This document shows, piece by piece, positions 36,163-48,401 of a stretch of 64,000 bases of DNA; the stretch's first letter is position 1; each line of letters opens with the position of its first letter. The position numbers were made by a program, and so were the translations under genes. The stretch is taken from the NCBI GenBank assembly GCA_029204225.1, contig CM055100.1:26986649-27050648 (forward strand), given 5' to 3'. The DNA is from Diphasiastrum complanatum. Taxonomy: Eukaryota; Streptophyta; Lycopodiopsida; Lycopodiales; Lycopodiaceae. The notes under the pieces were generated by a model. The model was not told the DNA's origin. It saw only the letters and a program-made list of their open reading frames with translations, and made no database searches.

Positions 36163-36350
36163 TTTTTTGCAGCTTCCAAACATAGCACGTTGACGTGCTA
36201 AGTGAAATAGCTATGATAATATAAATAAAAAATTGTTGTCTTCAAAGATAGCACGTCGACATGCTAAGTGAAACATGAAAAAAAGAAGTTACGGCATGTC
36301 GGGCAAATGATTCGCTCAGCATGCCATCTTTGGAGGCTACAAAAAAAAAA
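36163..36350. repeat. MITE-like inverted repeat
   Basis: TTTTTTGCAGCTTCCAAACAT at the left (partly quoted) pairs with the reverse complement of ATCTTTGGAGGCTAC-AAAAAA at the right. Inside are two copies of a TAGCACGTYGACRTGCTAAGTG palindrome region (36183 and 36249). About 190 bp, non-coding. Confidence 0.6.
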
Positions 36351-36579
36351 TTTAATTTCAATTTTTTCTTAGTTTGGGATTTCGTTATGGGATTTTTAAC
36401 TATGAACCCAGCAACAATTTTAGCATGCAATCCTCAAGAGACTTAGACTCTGTATTGTCACTGTTGAAATTCAGACAAAAAGGACCTAAAATGGATTTAT
36501 ATAATCCCCAAGAGGGATTGGATGCATTGCTTTCAATTATTCTATCATCTAACACAAGCTAGAAATAATCTTTCATTAG

Positions 36580-37110
36580 AAAACAAGTAAAACAATCAAA
36601 TACAAAGTGGTTATGACCAAATTAGGCTTCACATGTGAAGGATGGTCTAGTGTAAAGACAAAGGTCTGAGCACAAAGTACCAAAATGATTATAGCATTGG
36701 ATCACAAAATTGCAAGAGAATTGAGAGAATTACAAGTTTGATGCAAATTCACTTTTGCTCTTCATTGATTCACAATGAAAATGATCTCCAATATGGAATA
36801 TTTACATGAGGGAGGGAGCACAACCTGGTCTGACTTGTTTCACACGTGTGGGGGCTGGTACTATATTTGCATGCATGCCTCTCATAGTGCCTCATCCTTA
36901 TCTAATGAAATTGAACCATCTAGAAAAGCTAGAAATTGTTATTTTTGTAATTAGACTACAAAACTTGTTATTTACATGCTCTTGATCTTATGCATGAGCC
37001 TCTCTATGCCCACTCTTCACACGTGGGAATAGGCTCCACACATGTGAAATTACATAGGTACAACAATTTTGGCCTATATCAAGCTATTTTCTGCACTTTT
37101 CATAGTCACC
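36580..37110. repeat. Diverged dispersed repeat, related to 15500-16070
   Basis: Second copy of the LTR-like family described at 15500, with ACACGTG palindromes and a shared end (TCAAGCTATTTTCTGCA). Confidence 0.55.
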
Positions 37111-38028
37111 TAGCATACTTGCAAATGACAGTTGGTGTATGTGAATATTTATCTCTTTATCTACAAGTTTCAATACTTTGACTTTAGTATATTTTAAAAC
37201 TATAGGTGCTCCATTACCAAATAGTCCAGTGGATAACACATAATCCCTACATAATTCGGATAGTGTTTGATCAATATGCAATCCAATAATACAAATCTCC
37301 ATATTATCTTGTTGAAGTATTCATTCAACTTGTTCAATTCTCCAAAAACATTTGTAAGCTCTCTCATAAGAATTGTGATTAAAGTATTTAGATGCGTTCT
37401 TATACCACTGTTTTTTTTTAGTCTGTATTATCCTTCCAAATCATTTATATTGTTGGCATCAAATGAACAACACAATCGAGTACTTCATCCCTAGACAATC
37501 AACGTATATTTTGTGAATATGCTTAACTTGCAATACTTCAAACTCTAATTTTATTTGCATTTCTTTTAATTCTTTTTTTCTCTTCGCTGATTCTCCCATC
37601 CAAGAAAGTCCTTTGTTGCATTGACAAACACTCTACTCCTCTTCCAAATGGATTGTCACATTGAAACTCCATGTAAAATTTACGTTTCAACCACATCTTG
37701 ACCTTCAACATTTTTTTTGTGTTTTAACACCTAAGAAAAAATGATACTCTCCACACATCTTTATATATTCTTCATCCTAACTTATATTAATTACTCTCTT
37801 CATGTTTATTACTCTCTCCATTTTTGACAGTCTCTTCTACTACTTGTCCTCGTCATTATGAGATACTTTTTCTTCTTCAATCAGTTCAAAATTCAAGTTC
37901 GGAATCAAATTGGTAGGACATTCATCTTTAATCACCACTTTCTCATTACAATTTGATGCAAAAGCCTTTAAAATGCTCTTTTTTCTATGTTTTTTTTTTT
38001 CGGATGTTCCAATAATGGTCCTAGTCAT
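37084..38028 (-). pseudogene. Unrecognised degraded coding region
   Basis: Minus-strand frames keep protein-like stretches in changing frames: KKKHRKKSILKAFASN (37,960 region), RKKELKEMQIKLEFEVLQVK (37,540 region), QWYKNASKYFNHNSYERAYK (37,400 region), then GLHIDQTLSELCRDYVLSTG and GNGAPIVLKYTKVKVLKLVD (37,150-37,270). The W...F....Y..A segment hints at a TPR-type helical repeat as in plant TRANK1-like helicases, but this is a weak guess. Frame changes and stops make it non-functional. Confidence 0.3.
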
Positions 38029-38423
38029 GGTCTTTTTAGCGAACTTGTTTGTTTGCTAGAAGAACTTGGAACACATATTTCTTCTAAGACATTAGTTGAA
38101 GTATCATCACTACAAGACATAGTAATTGTGAAAGATTCAAGTAGTTTAGTCATATTTGCTACATTTGATTATATGGCATTTAATTTTATATTAGACTTAG
38201 AGTTTGACATTTCAAAGTTATATTAGTCTAAACGCATTTGAATAAACACTTTTGGAAAGTGTGGGAAAGATTAAAAGTCGAGTTTAAATAGATTCAAATT
38301 TGAATGTAGGGCACATTGAATCTAGTCCCAAAAATAGTAGGGTTTACATTTTGGAGGGAAAGCCAAGTGGCCAAATAGGGTTTGGATCTCTTATAAAAGG
38401 ATGTAACTCATGGGAATAGAGAA

Positions 38424-38539
<116 letters not shown>

Positions 38540-39011
38540 CATGCTTATAAATGGTTATCTTGGGTCCTACTATCCATTGGTGCACTATACTTGTGATATC
38601 TTGCAATTCTATATGTAGAATGATCTATATTTGCTATTTTTAGGTTCGCACGTGTGAAATACAGTAGAATACTGTTGTTGTATGACAATAGCTTATCTTT
38701 ATGTTTTGGTTCATGTTCGATCAAGATCTATTAGAGTTTGTATCTCAGGTTTTGTGTAGATGCTGATTTTTTCACATTGGCAAGATTGGTGGAATTGATT
38801 GTTTTCTAACAAAAGATCAAAGGGATTTTTTGGATCTTAGCGATCTGAAATCCTTCACAGTAGTTGTCACTAATATTTAATCACAAAAAAAATTGAACTA
38901 CATACGATTTACCAATTATAAAATAGTGAGAAATGTATCTGTGTTTTAATTGGACTATGAGATATTTCACATGATCTTTTAATTCTAAAATTGCGGAAAC
39001 AAACAGTCTAC

Positions 39012-39223
39012 ATCTTCATGCTCCAATAACGACTGTCCTAATTAGTCAGTTAAACAGTTGTCAAACTATCTTGTAATTGTAAAATTAGAATAACACAAGA
39101 TCTACCAGCTGCCATGAGTAAATGAGCGACTAGAGAAGTAGAAGTAAGTGCATGAAGATACTCCATCAAAGATCAAATGACCAAAACGGGTCTTCACAGC
39201 AGTTGACTCCTCAAAGTTGGTGA

Positions 39224-39275
<52 letters not shown>

Positions 39276-41583
39276 AATATTCAGAGTGATAGCTATTGTT
39301 TTGTTTCTGTAAGTAGGATCACACGTTTACCAACGTAGTTGTATTGTGATCTGATCGTTGTTACTACAACTTTAATATTTACAAAATCGCTATTGTTCCA
39401 TCTCTTTGCATTCTTGTTGAATGTTTATTAACTCTCACTCTTCCCTTGAGATAATATCATAACAGAAAAATGTATGGTTGTCTTTGATGTCTAATTGTAC
39501 TTACATTTCTTTGTATTAGAATATTCGTATTAGAAAATTGCATGGTTGTCACAGACGCCTAATTGTTTTTGCAATCTCTCTTCATGGTAGTCTAAGACTC
39601 CTACACTGATAATTGTATTCAACGCAAACTGAACAGTTCTCTAATCTCCGTTCTCTAAGTAATCCACGATCTTCTTTAACATAGTTATCATTGTTCTTCA
39701 TAGTATTCATTGTCTGTCTCATGTTGGTTGGGACTTCGTTTAAGAAGTTTCCCCACAGAGTGGTATTAGAGCTGATAATTCATCAAAGCCATCCCCAATA
39801 TCAGTTGGTATCAGAGCTCGAGTCTTTTTGGATTACTAGAGTCTAGGACATACAAAGGAACTTATACATTCATGTTTTTCCGGAGCTAGTTCATATTTTG
39901 TTTGTGTTCAATCTCTGATATTCAATCACAACGGAAGGTTTAACCTCAGAGATCCGATTAATCAACAAGTTCAACGGAGATGATTTTCACATGTGGAAGT
40001 TTAAAATGAGGATGATCTTAATCGAGAAGGAGCTATGGGGATACATCAATGGTTCTATTGTCAAACCAGCAGAACCAGAACTGCTTCCAGCATGGGAAAC
40101 AAATGATGGCAAAGCACTTGCCATTGTATCTTTAAATCTGAAGGACACTCAGATTGCTCATGTATCAAACATTACCACCTCCAAAAAAGCGTGGGATATT
40201 CTTACAAGTATATACGAGACTTCAAATGTATCGACTCGTCTCTTTTTGAGGAAGAAGGTCCTCACACTCAAGATGAGCGAAGGCACCTCAGTCAGCAATC
40301 ACCTAAACGAATTCAAACAGTTGTTGAATTAACTTGCTGCCATAGGTTCTCCTATTTCAGAAGAAGACTCAATAATGTCTCTTATCGCCAGTCTTCCATC
40401 CTCCTATGACAACCTAGTATTACTTTTGAGCAATACTCCTGCGTTGTCTCTCCAGAAGCTGACAACAAGTCTGTTGCAGGAAGAGGTCAGGAGAAAGAGC
40501 TTATCCACAACGAGTACCAAATCAATGACATTGTACTCTAATAAGCAGCAATCCAAGAAGAAGAACTTCAAGGACAAGAAGACCAAGGCAGAGCAGCCAT
40601 ATTCAACGCAACAATCACAGCAGCAACAGTCCTCAACAACAACCACCAAAAACTAAACTCTTCTACAGATATTGCAAAAGATCCAATCACGACATAAAGG
40701 ATTGTCGCATCCTCAAACACAACGAAACAAGGAAAAAGATGCAGCTGCACCAAGAATGAGCTTTTGATTCTATCAGAAATTCCCAAGAGGACGATAAGGC
40801 ACTAATGGTACAAGAACATTCAAGTAGAGATGTCTGCTAATGGTATCTTGATTCAAGTGCTTCACAACACATGACGCCATGTAAGAGCCTTTTCTCTACT
40901 CTCACAGCAACGGACTCAACGTACATTTTCTTTGGCGACTCAAGCTCCCACGAAGGCCAAGATGTTGTCTTACTACAGTTCCCTGATGGCATCACTAGGC
41001 AGTTAGATGGTGTACTGTACATACCCAATTTAACAAAGAACTTATTGTCTATTAGCAAGATCACTGATCAAGGCTATAGAGCTTTGTTTACTGCTAGCCG
41101 AGGTACTATTTTTGATGGAAATTCTAATGAAATCCTCTCTGCACACAGAGAAAAAAATTTGTATATCTTGAGTCATGATTATGCACTTTCTGTGAGTAAC
41201 TCTGATGCTCATGTTTGGCATCAAAAACTAGTTCATTTAAACACGTGTTCAATCTTGTACATGCATCATAACAAATTGGTCAAGGATATGAGTATCAATG
41301 TTATTTCTACAGCTAATCAGACTGTTTGTGAAAATGGTTCACTAGGGAAACAACCTAGAACAAAATTTCCAAGAGGACAAGCCAGGAGAGCGAAGTCCAT
41401 TCTATCACTGATTCACAATGACTTATGTGGTCCCATGAGCGTACCCTCCTTGGGTGAATGTGATTTTATGGCGAGCTTTTTGTGGCAAGCTTTGTTGGGC
41501 GAGCTTTTTTGCGATTGGAGTGAGCTTTTTGGCATTTATCCTAATATCGTTTCAAGTGCATTACAAATTAAAGATGTATGCCA
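39012..41583 (+). mobile_element. copia-3: 3'-truncated Ty1/copia element
   Basis: LTR from about 39012 to about 39760 (including a GA array at 39231-39271), then two PBS-like sites (TGGTATTAGAGCT at 39762, TTGGTATCAGAGCTCGAG near 39804), gag, protease and the start of integrase. Homology ends near 41460. RT, RNase H and the 3' LTR are missing. A diverged LTR copy of the same family is at 31257-31662. Confidence 0.82.
39920..40656 (+). pseudogene. copia-3 Gag
   Basis: One frame with a single stop at 40330-40332. Contains the copia Gag signature: FNGDDFHMWKFKMRMILIEK, ELWGYINGS, SKKAWDILTSIYE, LFLRKKVLTLKM, then LIASLPSSYDNLVLLL and a Gln/Lys-rich end. The zinc knuckle follows in another frame (40660-40710) with its first Cys changed to Tyr (YRYCKRSNHDIKDC). 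Confidence 0.88.
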
Positions 41584-41587
41584 ATGA
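40840..41587 (+). pseudogene. copia-3 protease and GAG-pre-integrase
   Basis: Starts YLDSSASQHMTP, a copia protease active site with the Gly of D-S-G replaced by Ser. Continues LDGVLYIPNLTKNLLSISKI, then the pre-integrase segment VWHQKLVHLNTCS and LSLIHNDLCGPMSVPSLGEC, where integrase begins. After about 41460 the frame enters unrelated sequence (FLWQALLGELFCDW) with short GCGAGCTTTTT repeats. Confidence 0.88.
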
Positions 41588-41589
41588 TA

Positions 41590-42357
41590 TTTGGCCAAGT
41601 GTGAATAATTGTTAATAAGTGGAGGTGGTACAATGGCAGACTCATGAAATTCTGATTTTGTAAAAATTTAAACAAAGGTATAAAAATTACAACTAGAAGT
41701 TGTCCAAAGAAATTAGTTGGCTGTGCTCCCCAGCAACCGTCACCAAAAATAAAAATATGTTGTGGTATACTAATCATAGAAAACATGATTTATGCATTGT
41801 CAAATGTGTCGATCCCACAAAAATAACACCCAAGAGAAGGAATCTGTCATTACGGTGTACTTAAGGACATGTCAATGATATATAGTAGAATGGGTAAATG
41901 ATCAAGGTTTAGGGGTTTAGGGTTTAGGGTAGTTAAGCCTCACACGACAAGTGACAGTTAGAATCAAAAGTCCAACTTCATTTGAACCATGTATTTTGTG
42001 GAAAATATAATTTTGCTGATATAATGAATTATTCATTTTTTTTCAGCAAGATTTCACTAGGCAAATCTATGTATTGTATTATTCATGTAGAGCATTAACT
42101 ATTGCACAAATAGATTCCATTCAACAAAGAGAAACAAGTGTGAATGACTTCATAAGTTAAAGTGGTGAATTTGTAAGCCATTATCCAAGTGCTAGAATGG
42201 ACCCATGTGCAAGTTGTAATTATTACCTAGCTGCTAGTAAAACACGTATCACTGACTGTTATGCGTAGAAAGTGGCACATACTCTAACTGCTTCAAAGTC
42301 GAAATAGATCCATCGATCCAAGGTTGAAATGGTGTTTTGATATTTGGATTGGGTTGA
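41590..42357. other. No gene seen; short telomere-like tract
   Basis: AT-rich, no coding support. At about 41908-41935 there are three near-perfect TTTAGGG units, an interstitial telomere-like tract too short to mean a chromosome end. Confidence 0.5.
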
Positions 42358-42626
42358 AGAATTAAAGTTAGGATCACTGTGTTACTGTACTGCGGGTCCT
42401 ATCGGTGGATAAGGATCAGTTGGCCTCGCCACGAGGCAAGTCGACGGGACACGCGTCCCGCCAACGGCAACCTGGGTCATGCATGGGTTGCCTGAGTGAA
42501 CAACTATATGTACAGTGTAATTTCATTTTGTGAAATACAGTTGTTATGTGAGCTTGCTGAGGAAAGTATTTTCTGTCTGTGTTACTGTGTAGCATGATCT
42601 GTGTTCCTATGCAAAGCAAATTCTAA
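42358..42626 (+). repeat. 5' LTR of copia-4
   Basis: 269 bp with a GC-rich centre (CCACGAGGCAAGTCGACGGG). The same LTR occurs at 46561-46829 and 54737-55004. Confidence 0.9.
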
Positions 42627-43940
42627 GTTGGTATCAGATCCGTACAGGGAGTGTACACAGTACAGTGTCGCCGTTGAAGAGAGCTTTGGGAGAACTGTCT
42701 TCTGAGAGTTCGAGGTCTTATGGCGGGTTGAAGACGGAAAGAGAGGCACTGGTGCACGGTTTCTAATTTATAGAGACTTGCTAAGCTCAGCAGAGGGATT
42801 ATTAGCCTGTGCATAGCATCAGACAGGGAAAAATTTGGTGAGAAATTGACAATTTTGAAGCCAGCTGAAAATTGAAACCGGGCTTGGGGTTACTTTTTTT
42901 ATACATAACTGGTGATTTCTTCGTTGTTTGCGCACCGTTTTGGATGCCGTAAGGACGGGAAGGAAGCTAATCACATTGTCAACCAGCCATGGAGATATTC
43001 TAAGGTTTATGTCAGAGATTTGTCTCTAGATAGTTAACCTAGCAGACTTGCGGTAAAAAGGTGAAAAAAGCCACTTTGTCAAGTTGAGCTAAAATCACCG
43101 TTTCTCCATGGAATTTCCTGACTGAACACTCTACAGTCTTGGATTCAGTAGGGCAACCCTGCTCCAGGCCTCAGATTGTGCTCAAAACGATCCACGGGAG
43201 AGTTTGATCTGATAATTTTCAGAGAAGGGAGGCGCGGCCGCAGGCAGGGAGGTCGCGGGCTGTTCGCGTGCCCAACGCAATAGTCAGCTTAGTGTATCGA
43301 AGACCATAGCGACTGTAGGAGCATGGTTCAATGCCCAGATGTAGTTTGGACCTTTGAATGAGGTGTCAAATGAATCGACGGTCCAGAATCTGTGATGGGA
43401 AAGAAATTTGGACTACAAGATTTGGTTCAGCCATTGGATGAGCTTTGAACAGGGCCCTGAAGAAGTGAAGTGCATTCTGGCCTTCAACTTCATTAAAAAT
43501 TTTCATACTGAAAGTTGAGTTGGGTCCCTTCACAAGTGAAGAGTGAAGTTTCTTCAAGGTGAAGAAACAGCTCAAAAACTAGAAAAATCCCTATTTTTGG
43601 GTCATTTGCCCGTTTTGACCCAAACGAAAGGCTATAACCTCCAAACGAAGGGCACCCGGACTGTACCTGCAAGTATGGTACAGCAAAATAGAGTGATTGC
43701 AGTGGAGAAAGTGTTCGGAGTATGCCAGAAGTGATTTCACCATTCCATTGGGCACGTTGTTGGGAGTTGACGACTGAGTGCATTTCGGAAGGCGACGCCG
43801 ATTTGGCTTTCAAATTGGTGGAAAAGCGGCGAGTGGCCTGGTAAGAAAAAAGTGCAGGTCATTATTTTCAACTTCTGACATCACTGTTGGCCTCAGCATA
43901 CTGTTCCTAGCCTAAGGCAGAAGTTTCAAGCAGTTTTGCG

Positions 43941-45060
43941 ATGGCAAACATGGGAGAGTCCATTTTGAGTGAAAGTAGCAAATTGGATGGGATTTTCAAC
44001 TATGTAGTGTGGAAATTCAAAATGAAAAACATACTGATGGAGAAAGACGTGTGGGAAGTCGTCACAGGTGATGAGAGAAGTCTGCCAAATAAAGCAGACA
44101 TCAAAGTGTTCGACAAAAAGATGAGGAAAGCTTTGACCTTCATTAACTTGTCAGTGAAGGATCACATCATTACCCACATTTGTGATGCTATTACACCCAG
44201 ACAGGCATGGGATGTGCTAAAGGAGCAGTTCGAGATGTCAAATCCATCAAGAATCATGTTTCTGAAGTCAAAGTTGAATAGTGCCTGCATGGAACAAGGA
44301 GAGCACATTCAGACGTACATGACCAGAATGAAGAGAATGAGAGATTAACTGCATTCTATTGGTTAGCGCATACGTGATGTAGAGCTGGTGCATAATGCGT
44401 TATGCGGCATTGCAGAACCCTATCAGATGTTTGTGAGCGGAATAGCATCAAGAGAAAGATTGCCAACCTTTGATGAGCTCATAGGAATCTTGATGCAGGA
44501 AGAGCAACAACGAGAAATGGTGAAAGCTAGACGTCAAAATACTGACGATCAGGCACTTGCGACACGCCAAAAACAAGGCAAGGGCAAGGACAAGAAGAAG
44601 TCTAAGCAGCAATTTGCCAAGTCTCAGGAGGATGAGGGATCTTCCAGCAAAACTAAGAAGAAAGGCAAGTGCTTCCATTGTGGTAAAAAGGGCCATTGGA
44701 AGAGTGAATGTCGCAAATTCCTGGCGGAACAAGGCAATGGAAAACCAAAACAAGCAGGTAACCTTGTCGATGAGGGTGAGATTGAATACTCTAGCATCTT
44801 CATATCTGCATTGTCATCTAATCAAGATGATCAAGCATGGTATATTGACTCAGGAGCCACAAGACACACGACAGGTAACAAGAATTGGTTTAGTAGTTTG
44901 AAGGTGTTGGATAATGGAACATCTGTTTCACAAGCAAATGGTGAGGTGTGCATGATCAAGGGGATAGGCACAGTTTCAATCCAACTGCCTGACAGCAAAA
45001 GCAGGATGATCAGGGAGGTACTTTACGTACCAGGTTTGAAGAAAAATCTACTTTCGCACA
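43941..45060 (+). pseudogene. copia-4 Gag and protease
   Basis: Gag begins MANMGESILSESSKLDG and has YVVWKFKMKNILMEKDVWEV and RQAWDVLKEQFEMSNPSRIM. A stop lies at 44346, then the frame resumes from 44388. Zinc knuckle CFHCGKKGHWKSEC (near 44670) and protease WYIDSGATRHTTGNKNWF are intact. The protease ends EVLYVPGLKKNLLS at about 45056 and the sequence then jumps to RT. Confidence 0.92.
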
Positions 45061-45819
45061 TGGGACTTAGTAGAACCACTAGTTGGCAACAAACCCATTG
45101 GTTGCAAATGGGCATATAGGACTAAGTACCATGCAGATGGAAGTATAGCAAAGCACAAAGCAAGATTGGTGATCAAAGGGTACGCACAAAATAAAGGCAT
45201 CAACTATGAGGAGAACTTTGCGCCGGTTTGTAAGTGGAATACTCTACGTCTACTTATTGCTTTAGCTTCACATTTTGGTTGGCCTTTGCATCAGATGGAT
45301 GTGAAATCTGCTTTTCTAAATGGTGAGTTAGAAGAAGAAGTGTTCATGGATCAACCTGAAGGCTTTGTAACGAAAGGACAGGAAAATAAAGTATGTCGCT
45401 TGAAGAAAGCGCTCTATGGTCTTAAACAAGCACCACGTGCGTGGTATAGCAGGATTGATGCCTATTTTTGTTCAAAGGGGGTGGTGAGAACACATTCTGA
45501 TCCAAATCTATATGTCTTATGCTTTGATGGTATGGTTGCTTTGATTGCTCTTTATGTTGATGACTTGATTATTACAGAAAATAATCAAGAGATGATAGAC
45601 ATGATCAAGAAAGACCTCATGGAACAATTTGAGATGACAGATCTCAGTCTGATGCATTACTGCCTTGGAGTAGAAGTGTGGCAAAAAGGACATGAAGTGG
45701 GTTTAACACAGGTGAAGTATGTCAAAGAGTTGCTGCACAGGTTTAGGTTGCAGGATTGCACACCAGTAAACACTCCTATTGAACCAGGTAAAAAGCTTTC
45801 TAAGCTTGATGAGTCATAG
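45061..45819 (+). pseudogene. copia-4 reverse transcriptase
   Basis: From WDLVEPLVGNKPIGCKWAYR through ARLVIKGYAQNKGINYEENF, LHQMDVKSAFLNGELEEEVF, LKKALYGLKQAPRAWYSRID and the catalytic LIALYVDDLIIT (Y-V-D-D). The catalytic site is intact. The frame closes at a stop at 45817, then continues to RNase H. Confidence 0.94.
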
Positions 45820-46503
45820 TCATTTGATGCTACGCTGTATAGACAGTTAGTAGGGAGCTTGATTTACCTTACCATGACTAGACCGGATATATGCTATGTT
45901 GTTGGCATTGTAAGTCAGTTTATGACATAACCTACGGAAACGCATTGGAAGACAGCTAAACGCATTTTGCGTTATGTGAAAGGCACCTCAGAGTATGGCT
46001 TGATTTACAAGAAGCATGATGGTTTACCTGAGTTGTGTGGCTATGTGGATGCGAATTGGGGAGGTGACTATGATGAACGTAGATCCAACACAGGGTATGT
46101 ATTCCAGTTTTGTGGTAGTTGCTTTTCCTGGTCTAGTAAGAAGCAAAGTACAATTGCTCTTTCCACCACAGAAGCAGAGTATAAGGCAATGTGTAGTGCA
46201 ACACAAGAATCTATATGGTTGAGACAAATCTTGGAAGAAATTGGCATGAAGCAGAAAAATCTCACGATTTTACATAGTGACAGTCAGAGTGGCATTCAGC
46301 TAGCAAAGAATCCAGTGCTCCATGCAAGAACTAAACACATTGAGATTCAGTATCACTTCATACGTGAGAGGCTGCTGAGTTGTAAAATTCATGTTGTTCA
46401 TTGTAGCACAGACGAACAACTAGCTGATATTTTCACTAAGCCACTTACTGGAGAAAAGTTTGATAAATTTAGATCAAAGCTTTCTATACTGAAAGTTTGT
46501 TGA
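45820..46503 (+). pseudogene. copia-4 RNase H
   Basis: Same frame as RT. After [20 protein letters not shown] a second stop (45928), then ILRYVKGTSEYGL, LCGYVDANWGGDYDERRSNT, CFSWSSKKQSTIALSTTEAE, ILHSDSQSGIQLAKNPV and the usual end (DEQLADIFTKPL). Catalytic D, E, D residues are present. Confidence 0.93.
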
Positions 46504-46560
46504 CTTTAAAGTTATGTATATGACTGTATAAAAAGTGACTCTACTTTAAGGGAGAGAGTT

Positions 46561-46829
46561 AGAATTAAAGTTAAAATCACTGTGTTACTGTATTGCGGGT
46601 CCTATCGGTGGATAAGGATCAGTTGGCCTCGCCACGAGGCAAGTTGATGGGACACGCGTCCCGCCAACGACAACTTGGGTCACGCATGGGTTGCCTGAGT
46701 GAACAACTATATGTACAGTGTAATTTCATTTTGTGAAATACAGTTGCTATGTGAGCTTGTTGAGGAGAGTGTTTTCTATCCGTGTTACTGTGTAGGATGA
46801 TCTATGTTCCTGTGCAAAGCAGATTCTAA
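46561..46829 (+). repeat. 3' LTR of copia-4
   Basis: Preceded by a purine tract (AAGGGAGAGAG). Pairs with 42358-42626. Confidence 0.9.
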
Positions 46830-48401
46830 GGGAAGGGTTAGATTAAATCACCTCCTTGCAGGGTCAAAATGTAGAGTCAAAATTATGTTGGAGATCGATT
46901 TACAATATTAGTTCAGTTGTGTCTTCTATTAGGTGATGAGTAGGGTCTTGATTCAGAGGGTATAAACTGCCATTGAAGTTCAATTTAAATGGTGGTTGAC
47001 GTTCACTACTGGGTCGGTTGAAAAGTGGAGTGAGATGACTTGTAAAACAATGGCTGATTTTCAACAATTAAACATGCCCTTATGTGAATCCCATTGAAGA
47101 CATGCCTTTGAAGAAAGTGTGAATCCCTTAAACATGCATTTATTCACCCAATTTTTTGGTCATGACTAAGCACAAGGACAATACTACACTATGATGCTAC
47201 TTATTTACCCAAATTTTTGGTCATGACTGTGCACAAGGACAATACTACAATATGATGCTACTTATTTTCCAAGGGCAATCATGGCGCAAAAAAGATCAAT
47301 TGGACCTATATTCAGCAAGACAAGACACTGTATTTTAGGACCTCATGCAACTAAGATTGTTTCAAACACAACTGTAGAGCCTTATTTATGGTAACCATGA
47401 ATTTGCCAAAACAGTTCTCAACAAGCTTTTCTGAGTATATCTAAAATTGATCTGTTTGAAGCTTTGATTCATTTTTTAAAGATTCAATACACATATTTGA
47501 AAATTCCAAACTCTTATAATTTTACTAAAGAGTCCTGTTATAGCAATAAACAATCTCATCAATAGAAATTTTAATTTTATAGCTTTGACCAATATAGGCA
47601 ATCTATGGAAAGTTGCAGCTTACTTTGTCTATCTAGCTTCTTCAAATCAACAAACGACCTTTGCCACAATTACACATCCACAAAAGCACTAGAGCTAAAC
47701 AAATTCATTTGACTCAATGTTGCTAGAAAAAATGAAATATCCTCACTAGGACACAACAAAACAAAACCGTCGAAATGTTGTTCAATAATTCTTCTAAAAG
47801 TCCAACAAAAATCCAACATATTTGTGCTTGCCGAAACAAGAGAAATCTAGATTTTTTTTTTCTATATTTAGTTTGAAAGCTTATACGTAAATGTTGTCAT
47901 ATTGAAATAGACACATGTTTTTAGGACAAACAAATAGGCCTATTTCTAGGCATTTGATTTATGCGAATTGCTTGATAACGCAAAATCATCGATTATAGAT
48001 ATCACTAACCATCATGTAGGCACAAAAAAAAAACTTTGTTCAAGATAAAATAAACAAGGAACGCAAAAAAGGGAGGCCTTTGACATTGAATTCAGAATGA
48101 AAATTGAGATGTCATTCAAGGTCACATAAGACCACGCCGATGGTTCCAAGGATTGTTACTGAACACTACATCAAATGTAAGTAAATATTTAAAAGGCCAT
48201 TCATATTTTAATAGCAAATTATCCAAATGTTGCTTGAACTAGTGACAATAATGTAACAAACATGTCCCATGCAAGTTGTTTGTGGCCAGACTACTAATAT
48301 GCCATCATATACACAATGGTATATGTGACTATCTCAAGGGTAAGTCCTCCCACGATGAAGGGCCTGGAATACCTCTGCCTCTCTTAAAATAGGTTGATGA
48401 A
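46830..48401. other. No gene seen; small tandem duplication
   Basis: AT-rich DNA. At about 47139-47270 a 65-bp unit (TTTTTGGTCATGACT...CAAGGACAATACTACA...) is repeated twice in tandem. Nothing coding was found. Confidence 0.5.

Larger units (their letters stand above)
42358..46829 (+). mobile_element. copia-4: Ty1/copia element with both LTRs but no integrase
   Basis: LTRs 42358-42626 and 46561-46829 (269 bp each, about 95% identical by eye). A PBS-like TTGGTATCAGATCC follows the first. Gag, zinc knuckle and protease are in 43941-45060. The protease joins directly to RT at about 45060, so the whole integrase is deleted. RT and RNase H follow (45070-46503). At least three stops (44346, 45817, 45928) break the frame. 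LTR ends are of the type TTAGAAT...ATTCTAA, not TG..CA. Confidence 0.92.

Noticed and set aside
41908-41935. Telomere
   Set aside because: Only about three TTTAGGG units (also pairs near 24258 and 30271), inside ordinary repeat DNA.
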